Position numbers and translations under genes: made by a program. This document shows positions 58,311 to 64,000 of a stretch of DNA of 64,000 bases, in pieces (within the stretch, counting starts at the first letter, position 1; each line of letters begins with the position of its first letter). The stretch lies in contig JAUMVK010000014.1 in the NCBI GenBank assembly GCA_030530205.1, forward strand, positions 1 through 64,000, given 5' to 3'. The notes beneath the pieces are model-generated. The model was not told the origin of the DNA and did not search any database. It saw nothing but the letters and a program-made list of their open reading frames with translations. This DNA is from RGIG3701 sp030530205. Lineage in GTDB: Bacteria > Planctomycetota > Planctomycetia > Pirellulales > Thermoguttaceae.

Positions 58311-58339
58311 GCGTTTTCCTCCGGAAAAAACGAATAATT

Positions 58340-58394
58340 AATAACGAATAATGAACAAAGGAAAAAATCTCCTCATTATTCATTATTCGTTATT
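58340..58394 (-). terminator. AT-rich hairpin after nfnB
   Basis: AATAACGAATAATGAA (58340-58355) and TTCATTATTCGTTATT (58379-58394) are a perfect 16-base inverted repeat, directly after the nfnB stop. Extra copies of ATTCATTATTC extend it. On the minus strand it is followed by AATTATTCGTTTTTTCC, giving a plausible terminator. Confidence 0.6.
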
Positions 58395-58400
58395 CATTAT

Positions 58401-59804
58401 TCATTTCTGCATCAGCCACTCGTGCATATCTTTGGCGGCGGCGCGGCCTGCGCCCATCGCCTTGATGACCGTCGCAGCGCCCGTCACGATGTCGCCGCCG
58501 GCCCACACGCCCTCGATCGAGGTGCGGCCATTTTCGTCCGCCACGATGTACCCGCGCTTGTTCAGCTCAAGCCCTTCGACCGATTTCGTAATGACCGGGT
58601 TGGCGCTCGTTCCGACCGCGAAAATGACCAAATCCGTCTCAAACGTGAATTCCGACCCGGGAATTTCGACCGGAGTACGGCGACCCGAAGCGTCCGGCTC
58701 GCCCAGCTCCATCTTGACGCACGTCATAGAGGCGAGCATGCCCTTTTCGTCCCCCTGCATCGCGATCGGGTTGGTCAGGAGCTGGAACTGAACGCCTTCC
58801 TGCTTCGCGTGATGAACTTCCTCCGCACGGGCCGGAAGCTCCGCTTCGGAACGGCGGTAAACGATTTTCACGGTTTCCGCACCCAGACGCAAAGCGGTAC
58901 GGGCGGCGTCCATCGCGACGTTTCCGCCGCCAACGACCACCACGTGTTTCCCGTGCGCGATCGGCGTGTCGTATTCCGGGAATTTGTACGCCTTCATCAG
59001 GTTGGACCGCGTCAGGTACTCGTTGGCCGAATAGACGTTTCCAAGCCCCGTCCCCGGGATGGGCATAAAGGACGGCAAACCTGCGCCGACGCCGAGGAAA
59101 ATCGCGTCGAAACCCTCTTTTTCCATCAGTTCGCGCACGTCGATGCTGCGACCGCCGACCTGGTTCAGCTCGAATTTCACGCCGAGCGTCTCGAGGTAGT
59201 GGACCTCTTTCTGCACGATGTCTTTCGGGAGCCGGAACTCGGGGATCCCGTACATCAACACGCCGCCGGCTTTGTGCAGCGCTTCAAAAACCGTCACGTC
59301 GTGCCCCTTGAGGCTCAAATCGCCCGCGACGGTCAAACCGGACGGACCCGCGCCAATGACGGCGACTTTCTTCCCCGTGGCCGGAGCTTTTTCAGGGGTC
59401 TGGACCAGGCCTTTTTCGCGTTCGTAGTCGGCGGCGAAACGTTCCAGACGACCGATGGCGACCGGCTCGAGTTTCTTGCCGAGGATGCACTTCGACTCGC
59501 ACTGACTTTCCTGCGGACAAACTCGCCCGCAAACCGCCGGGAGCGAGCTGGTTTTCTTGATGGAACGCGCCGCACCGGCGAAATCGCCATCATTGATCAG
59601 CGCGATGAACTCCGGAATGTTCACGTTCACCGGGCAGCCGGTCACGCACATCGGTTTCGCGCAGTGCATACAGCGGGCCGCCTCGTTACGGGCTTCTTCC
59701 TCGGAGTAACCAAGCGGGACTTCCTGGAAATTATGCGCGCGGACCTGCGGGTCCTGCTCACGCATGGGAGTACGTGTAGGTTGAATTTCTGAGATTTTTT
59801 TCAT
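58401..59804 (-). CDS. nfnB: NADPH-dependent flavin/iron-sulphur oxidoreductase of the GltD/NfnB family
   Basis: A 467-residue cytoplasmic enzyme. The N-terminal iron-sulphur domain has CMHCAKPMCVTGCPVNVNIP and CGRVCPQESQCESKC. The FAD domain has VAVIGAGPSGLTVAGDL, and the NADP domain has HVVVVGGGNVAMDAARTALRLG. The C-terminal GGDIVTGAATVIKAMGAGR completes the family. Taken alone it could be glutamate synthase small subunit. The neighbour on the same strand is an NfnA-type FAD/2Fe-2S protein, which points to NfnB of the electron-bifurcating NADH-dependent ferredoxin:NADP reductase. The gap to that gene is 193 bases and contains a large palindromic repeat. Confidence 0.82.
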   Translation of the reverse strand: MKKISEIQPTRTPMREQDPQVRAHNFQEVPLGYSEEEARNEAARCMHCAKPMCVTGCPVNVNIPEFIALINDGDFAGAARSIKKTSSLPAVCGRVCPQESQCESKCILGKKLEPVAIGRLERFAADYEREKGLVQTPEKAPATGKKVAVIGAGPSGLTVAGDLSLKGHDVTVFEALHKAGGVLMYGIPEFRLPKDIVQKEVHYLETLGVKFELNQVGGRSIDVRELMEKEGFDAIFLGVGAGLPSFMPIPGTGLGNVYSANEYLTRSNLMKAYKFPEYDTPIAHGKHVVVVGGGNVAMDAARTALRLGAETVKIVYRRSEAELPARAEEVHHAKQEGVQFQLLTNPIAMQGDEKGMLASMTCVKMELGEPDASGRRTPVEIPGSEFTFETDLVIFAVGTSANPVITKSVEGLELNKRGYIVADENGRTSIEGVWAGGDIVTGAATVIKAMGAGRAAAKDMHEWLMQK

Positions 59805-59842
59805 TTTATCGCTTTCAACTACAGGGACACACCGGAAGCGCT

Positions 59843-59963
59843 TTTAAAGCCCCCCTCCTTGAGGGGGGTGGCGCGTTAGCGCCGGGGGGAGTTTGTGAAA
59901 CTTCTATTTAACTCCCCCAGTCTCGCTTCGCGAGCCAGCCCCCTCAAGGAGGGGGCCTTTAAA
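59843..59963. repeat. Large palindromic repeat element between nfnA and nfnB genes
   Basis: TTTAAAGCCCCCCTCCTTGA at 59843-59862 mirrors TCAAGGAGGGGGCCTTTAAA at 59944-59963. Inner stems are GGCGCGTTAGCGCC (59869-59882) and CTCGCTTCGCGAG (59918-59930), plus GGGGGAGTT with AACTCCCCC. The element is 121 bases, palindromic at its edges, and built like the intergenic repeat units (REP/BIME-like) known in bacteria. It lies between the two co-oriented genes and could form a strong RNA structure on either strand. Confidence 0.85.
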
Positions 59964-59997
59964 TGACGCCGGAGCGTCCCCGCATTTTTACAAAACC

Positions 59998-60846
59998 TTA
60001 TTTTTTCTCGCTTTCCTTATACATCTCAACGTACCGGTCCATCGAGCATTTTTCCTGGCACTTGAACTGCTGTTGGCGCTTCATCACGGAATCCCACTCG
60101 ATCTCGTGCGCGTCGAATTCCGGACCTTCGCAGCAGACGAACCGGGTCTTCGCGCCGATGGTGCAACGGCAGCCGCCGCACATACCGGTCCCGTCGATCA
60201 TGATCGTGTTCAGGCTCGCAACCGTCTTGACGCCGAACGGCTCGGTCGTTTTCGCGCAGAACTTCATCATGATGGCCGGCCCGATCGTCCAGACGCAGCC
60301 GATCTCACCAGGGCGCGTCTCGAGCAATTCCTTCAGCGGCTCGGTGACCATCGCTTTGCGGCCGAATGTTCCGTCATCGGTGCAGACGATGTGCTCGTCG
60401 CAGACTGCCGCCATTTTATCGACCCAGAACAAAAGCTCCTTCGTTCGCGCGCCCTGGATCACGACGACTTTGTTTCCCTGCTCGTGCAAAAGTTTCGCGA
60501 TGGGGTAAACCGGAGCGGTACCAACGCCGCCCGCCACCAGAACGGCCGTGCCGAACTGACCCATTTCAGACGGATTGCCGAGCGGGCCGATCAGGGCGTA
60601 AAGCGAATCGCCTTCATTCAGGCGGGAAAGTTTCGTCGAGGTCACGCCGACCGTCATCAGAACGAGCGTCACGGTCCCGGCGTCACGGTCATAGTCCGCG
60701 ATCGTCAGCGGGATACGCTCGCCGATCTCTTCCGGCATCACGATCACAAAATGGCCCGGCATCGCCTTGGCGGCGACACGCGGCGCATGAACGACCATCT
60801 CAAAAATACGCGGGGCAACTTCGCGCTTGCTAAGAATTTCCAACAT
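59998..60846 (-). CDS. nfnA: NfnA-type FAD/[2Fe-2S] oxidoreductase subunit
   Basis: A 282-residue protein of the dihydroorotate dehydrogenase electron-transfer/sulfide dehydrogenase family. The flavin domain shows GHFVIVMPEEIGERIPLTIA. The NAD-binding region has VLVAGGVGTAPVYPIAKLL and DGTFGRKAMVTEPLK. The C-terminal iron-sulphur loop is GTGMCGGCRCTIGAKTRFVC followed by CEGPEFDAHEIEW. It is the small subunit expected beside NfnB, giving a complex that couples NADH, NADPH and ferredoxin pools. No strong ribosome binding site precedes ATG 60846, but the family start (MLEILSKREVAP) supports it. A good promoter lies 64 bases upstream. Confidence 0.85.
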   Translation of the reverse strand: MLEILSKREVAPRIFEMVVHAPRVAAKAMPGHFVIVMPEEIGERIPLTIADYDRDAGTVTLVLMTVGVTSTKLSRLNEGDSLYALIGPLGNPSEMGQFGTAVLVAGGVGTAPVYPIAKLLHEQGNKVVVIQGARTKELLFWVDKMAAVCDEHIVCTDDGTFGRKAMVTEPLKELLETRPGEIGCVWTIGPAIMMKFCAKTTEPFGVKTVASLNTIMIDGTGMCGGCRCTIGAKTRFVCCEGPEFDAHEIEWDSVMKRQQQFKCQEKCSMDRYVEMYKESEKK

Positions 60847-60909
60847 AATATTTAATGACCCATGGGGTTAAATGGTACAAACCCTTCTGAAAAGGTGGAC
60901 TGATTTTTG

Positions 60910-60937
60910 ATTATAGCAAAATCTTCAGAAATTTCAA
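60910..60937 (-). promoter_or_regulatory. Promoter of nfnA-nfnB
   Basis: On the minus strand TTGAAA (60937-60932) and TATAAT (60915-60910), 16-base spacer. The leader is about 57 bases. Confidence 0.7.
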
Positions 60938-61086
60938 GGTGTAATCTCTTATTTTTTCCGTTTTTTTGCCCTTCCGAGGCGTTTTTTTTCAAAAAATATT
61001 CCGGAAATTTTGCCATTTTTTTGGATAAACATTTAACTATTATAACGATTTTCACGATAGTACTAATAAATTCAGCACACTTTTGA

Positions 61087-61240
61087 TCAACCTCAAAACA
61101 GGTGCGAATTATTGAGATGCAGTAAGTTTGACAACCCCCAAAACAGCTGTACGTTATATGCTCACAGTCAATTTAGTCAACCCTAAAATTGCTGGGCATA
61201 CCAACCAGCGGCTTTATTGTTCAACCCTGATATAGTCGCG
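61087..61240 (+). promoter_or_regulatory. Four phased direct repeats upstream of the porin gene
   Basis: TCAACCTCAAAACAGGTG (61087), ACAACCCCCAAAACAGCTG (61131), TCAACCCTAAAATTGCTGG (61177) and TCAACCCTGATATAGTCG (61221) follow a common CAACCY-YAAAA pattern. Spacings are 44, 46 and 44 bases, about four helical turns, so all would face the same side of the DNA. They occupy the region between nfnA and the porin. This fits binding sites for a cooperative regulator. No clear -35/-10 pair was identified among them. The rest of 60938-61086 shows nothing recognisable. Confidence 0.6.
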
Positions 61241-61264
61241 CATTTTGACCTAAGGAAGGGTTTT

Positions 61265-62464
61265 ATGAAAAAGTTTTTAAGGAGATTAGGGGGAGGTTTT
61301 CTCTGCCTTGGATTGGCAGCCGGAACGGTTTTTGCCGATCCAATGCACGTCAGTCCCACGGACGAAAAAAGTATCATTTCAGGAACAGAAAAAACAATCG
61401 TCGAAACTCCGGACGGTGAAGTAGTCGAGGAAGAAAAGTCCTACTGGCAGCGCATTGAATGGGGCCTGATCGTGGACGGGATCGTCCAGGGAAATACCGG
61501 CTCAAGCGCGAGCTGGGAATCTCAAACGGACGCTGTGTATGGTCTTGACCTGGAGGCTTTGTTCCCCGCAGGAGAAAAAGGTTCCTTCTACATGAAACTC
61601 GAAGCCGGCGGCGGCGAAGGTCTCGATGGCCGGATACCCACTTTTTCCGGCTTCAACGACCATGCGTGGGGACCAAGTGACGGGATCGAGTTCACGGAAG
61701 TCTGGTACCAGCACAAATTTCTCGACGGCCATTTTCGCGGGATCGTCGGAAAATTTGACCTGACGAACGAATTTGACACAAACCAGTACGCGAACTGCGA
61801 GCACGAACAGTTCCTTTCCAGCGGATTCATCAATAACCTCGCAACGGAATTTCCGGACAACTCGTTCGGCGGAATGTTTTTCTGGGAACCAAGTGAACGA
61901 TTCACCGTTGGTCTGGGAGTACAGAACAACTCGGGCTGGGATGACGTTCTGCATAACGTGTTCGCCATTCTGGAAATCGGCTGGCATCCGGTTTTCAACT
62001 GTCATCAGGGGAATTACCGGTTCTTCGGCTGGACGAGCTCTCACAGTGCATTCGAGGACGAAGAAGGCGTTTTGAGCGAAGCGTTCACCAACCGCGGCTG
62101 GGGACTCTCGTTCGACCAGGAAATCACCCATCACTTTGGTATTTGGGGCCGCTACAGCCAGCAGTGCAACGAGGACTTCAACGACATCAAGGCCCACGCC
62201 AGCTGCGGTTTCCAGTTCATGAACTTCTACTGGCGGCCCGACGATACGTTCGGCGTGGCCTACGGGCTGGCTCAGATCACCGATGCAATGCGTGATTCCC
62301 TCGAAAACGCTGGTGATGAAAGCCACATCGAAATTTACTACCGGTGCGTCCTGCGCGATTTCTTCGCCGTCACGCCAAACGTCCAGTGGGTGAAAAACCC
62401 GGGAGGCAATGCGGATGAAGAAGAAGTGTTTGTGCTGGGTCTGCGCGGAACGTTCTCGATGTAG
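61265..62464 (+). CDS. OprB-like carbohydrate porin
   Basis: A 399-residue outer-membrane beta-barrel. The signal peptide is MKKFLRRLGGGFLCLGLAAG, cleaved after VFA. A short acidic linker (TDEKSIISGTEKTIVETPDG) precedes the barrel. Family features are the YGLDLEALFPAGEKGSFYMK, FTEVWYQHKFLDGHFRGIVG and KFDLTNEFDTNQYANCEHEQ segments, and a final strand ending FVLGLRGTFSM with a C-terminal aromatic/Met. OprB porins let sugars enter. AGGAAGGG lies before ATG 61265, which is chosen over an in-frame start at 61217 in the repeat region. It is monocistronic with a terminator downstream, and the upstream phased repeats suggest tight control. Confidence 0.82.
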   Translation: MKKFLRRLGGGFLCLGLAAGTVFADPMHVSPTDEKSIISGTEKTIVETPDGEVVEEEKSYWQRIEWGLIVDGIVQGNTGSSASWESQTDAVYGLDLEALFPAGEKGSFYMKLEAGGGEGLDGRIPTFSGFNDHAWGPSDGIEFTEVWYQHKFLDGHFRGIVGKFDLTNEFDTNQYANCEHEQFLSSGFINNLATEFPDNSFGGMFFWEPSERFTVGLGVQNNSGWDDVLHNVFAILEIGWHPVFNCHQGNYRFFGWTSSHSAFEDEEGVLSEAFTNRGWGLSFDQEITHHFGIWGRYSQQCNEDFNDIKAHASCGFQFMNFYWRPDDTFGVAYGLAQITDAMRDSLENAGDESHIEIYYRCVLRDFFAVTPNVQWVKNPGGNADEEEVFVLGLRGTFSM

Positions 62465-62485
62465 GATTCCAGAGAAACACCATTA

Positions 62486-62532
62486 ACGAAAGGCGAAATC
62501 GCTCCAGGAGAAACGCGGTTTCGTCTTTTCGT
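62486..62532 (+). terminator. Terminator of the porin gene
   Basis: ACGAAAGGCGAAATCGC (62486-62502) pairs with the CGCGGTTTCGTCTTTTCGT region (to 62532), with one bulge, and CTTTCT follows. It is 21 bases after the stop codon. Confidence 0.6.
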
Positions 62533-62599
62533 CTTTCTGATGATTCACGAGGTCTTAAAATTTCTTGAAAAATTTCCCTAAAAGAAGCGGGGAAATACT

Positions 62600-62628
62600 T
62601 GACTTTCTCCTGAATGTCTGATAAAATC
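62600..62628 (+). promoter_or_regulatory. Promoter of the Gfo/Idh/MocA oxidoreductase gene
   Basis: TTGACT at 62600-62605 and TAAAAT at 62623-62628 with a 17-base spacer. The start codon follows 83 bases later. Confidence 0.65.
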
Positions 62629-62711
62629 GAAATACTTAATTTAATGATCGGGACTCTTGCTCCCACCCATCCATTCCAACCCAAATTCTACCTGAAGAAA
62701 GGAAGATTTTC

Positions 62712-64000
62712 ATGGCTGCTTTGACTCGCCGTAATTTTCTCAAAACCAGCGCCGCCGCTGCCGCGGTCGCAAGCATGACCGTTCCGCATGTTCACGCGGC
62801 TGGTGACGACACGATCCGCATCGCCCTGGTGGGCTGCGGCGGACGTGGACGCGGTGCCTGTTTCCAGGCTCTGAAAACCCAGGAAGGCCCGGTCGAACTG
62901 GTCGCCATCGCCGACGCGTTCGAGGATCAGGCGAAAGGTTTCGCCCAGGTTCTGAAGGCTGACGAAGAAGTCTCCAAGCGCTGCGCATTCACCGACGATA
63001 CGATTTTCTGGGGCCTCGACGCGTACAAAAAGGCGATCGACTGCCTCCGCCCCGGCGACCTGGTCCTGCTCGTGGCTCCGGGCGCGTTCCGTTCCCTCCA
63101 CTTTGAATACGCCGTCCAGAAGGGCGTGCACGTCTTCCTCGAAAAACCGTTCGGTGTCGATACGCCCACGCTCAAACGCGCCCTGGCCGCCTGGAAAGTC
63201 GCGCAACAGAAAAACCTGAAGGTCATCACCGGGCTGAACAATCGTAAGGCGATCTGCACGGAAGAAACCGTCAAAATGATCCAGGACGGCGCCATCGGCG
63301 ACATTCTGTCCTGCTGGGTGTACCGCTTCCAGACCAACACGTGCAGCTACAATCCGCGCCCGGAGTGGACCCCGCTGCAGTGCCAGCTGCGCAACTACAA
63401 CAGTTTCTCGTGGATCTCCGGCACGCCGACCGTGGACTGGATGGTCCACAACCTGGACATTTGCTGCTGGTGCAAGGGCGAGCATCCGACGTGGGTCCAG
63501 GGGACCGGCGGACGTCAGTCCCGTACCGTGAAGGACGAGCTGCTCGACCACATTTCCTGCGAATACGTCTTTGACGACGGCGTCCGCATGATGATGCAGA
63601 CCCGCTTTATGCCGAACACGTGGACCTCTTTCCGTGCCGTGATCCAGGGCTCCAAAGGCTCCGCTCTGCTGGGCGAAGGCGAGCACAATCCGCGCATTTT
63701 CAAGGGCTACCACCAGGTCCCGGAAGACGTCGTCTGGAAAGCCCCGACCCCGTGGAACGACTCGTACCAGGAAGAGCACAATCGTTTGGCGAAAATGATC
63801 CGTCAGGACCTCCCAAGCGAAGACGTGGATTTCTGCCTGAAGTCCTGCTTCACCGGCATCATGGGCCGCATGGCGATGGAATCCGGTCAGGCGGTCGATT
63901 GGGATACGGCGTGGAATTCGACCTACGCCCTTTGCCCCGACCTCGACCATCTGGACTTCAACGGCCCGAGCTACATCATGCCGAACGAAAACGGTGAGTA
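62712..64000 (+). CDS. Gfo/Idh/MocA-family oxidoreductase with Tat signal (3' truncated)
   Basis: At least 429 residues are visible, and the frame is open at the window end. The signal MAALTRRNFLKTSAAAAAVA has the twin-arginine RRNFL motif, so the enzyme is exported folded. The NAD(P)-binding Rossmann fold has IRIALVGCGGRGRGAC (about residue 37). The catalytic Lys is in the family's EKP (FLEKPFGVDTP, about 146). VKMIQDGAIGDI and VDWMVHNLDICCW are later family segments. AAAGGAAG precedes the start. Such exported dehydrogenases are abundant in planctomycetes and act on sugars or inositols; the substrate is not clear. The coding frame had to be read from the sequence because its stop lies beyond the window. 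Confidence 0.9.
   Translation, partial: MAALTRRNFLKTSAAAAAVASMTVPHVHAAGDDTIRIALVGCGGRGRGACFQALKTQEGPVELVAIADAFEDQAKGFAQVLKADEEVSKRCAFTDDTIFWGLDAYKKAIDCLRPGDLVLLVAPGAFRSLHFEYAVQKGVHVFLEKPFGVDTPTLKRALAAWKVAQQKNLKVITGLNNRKAICTEETVKMIQDGAIGDILSCWVYRFQTNTCSYNPRPEWTPLQCQLRNYNSFSWISGTPTVDWMVHNLDICCWCKGEHPTWVQGTGGRQSRTVKDELLDHISCEYVFDDGVRMMMQTRFMPNTWTSFRAVIQGSKGSALLGEGEHNPRIFKGYHQVPEDVVWKAPTPWNDSYQEEHNRLAKMIRQDLPSEDVDFCLKSCFTGIMGRMAMESGQAVDWDTAWNSTYALCPDLDHLDFNGPSYIMPNENGE

Noticed and set aside
62688..63950. Minus-strand open frame of 420 residues at the right end
   Set aside because: It is antisense to the Gfo/Idh/MocA oxidoreductase gene, whose plus-strand frame has a Tat signal, Rossmann motif and EKP motif.
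1..64000. tRNA or rRNA genes, including a tRNA attachment site for the integrase
   Set aside because: No TPsiC-arm-like pattern with a complete cloverleaf or rRNA segment was seen by eye on either strand, including near the integrase end; a dedicated search could still find one.

Overview
The window looks like a chromosomal segment of a Gram-negative planctomycete (Planctomycetota, probably Pirellulales-like). The evidence is a DUF1559 prepilin-type protein with an H-X9-DG tail, a PEP-CTERM secreted protein, a GYF_2-domain membrane protein, a ThiD2-type thiamine protein, lpxB and lptD for an outer membrane, and Tat-type RRxFL signals on secreted proteins. The host genes are GC-rich. No rRNA, tRNA or CRISPR array was recognised.

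Layout. (1) 1-2.45 kb is core: the end of a SecDF-type translocase subunit and a Na/Pi cotransporter. (2) 2.5-34.7 kb is one long accessory region between core genes. It starts with an integrative element: tyrosine integrase, a small excisionase, a ribbon-helix-helix-like protein, a Lar-like zinc protein, an SSB-like protein, a BRO antirepressor, family A DNA polymerase, prim-pol and SF3/D5 helicase. A candidate iteron origin at 13.18-13.48 kb and a set of structured repeats follow, and no capsid or tail genes are visible. Next come a secreted ankyrin protein and a three-gene defence-type operon (SNF2 helicase with a DUF3883 tail, DUF1156 methylase, HEPN-DUF499 ATPase) behind a long structured leader. 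Next is a strikingly AT-rich peptide-modification (RiPP) cluster at 25.7-32.1 kb: radical SAM/SPASM enzyme, PqqD-like carrier, an unlisted 40-residue Cys-rich precursor, amidohydrolase-GNAT fusion, QW-repeat toroid protein, B12-type radical SAM enzyme, creatininase-family hydrolase and methyltransferase. A decayed IS5-like element and a two-gene type I CBASS system (SLATT effector plus CD-NTase) close the region.

(3) 34.8-64 kb is mostly host: an NRAMP-fold transporter, PEP-CTERM protein, GYF protein, sugar isomerase-like protein, TPR/CHAT-like protein, asnA with an attenuator-like leader, lpxB, a ThiD2 protein enclosed by long inverted repeats, a beta-propeller protein, a LOG-family protein, fliQ/fliR, a C-terminally truncated flhB, lptD, a DUF1559 protein, an nfnAB-type pair, an OprB-like porin with phased upstream repeats and the start of a Gfo/Idh/MocA oxidoreductase.

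The RiPP cluster (25.7-32.1 kb) is the best candidate for an undescribed system. Its set resembles mycofactocin in logic (carrier, radical SAM, creatininase-type protease) but has a different Cys-rich precursor and several enzymes that mycofactocin clusters lack. A family of short palindromes with GACGACGC/GCGTCGTC arms is scattered through the window, mostly in intergenic and leader positions.
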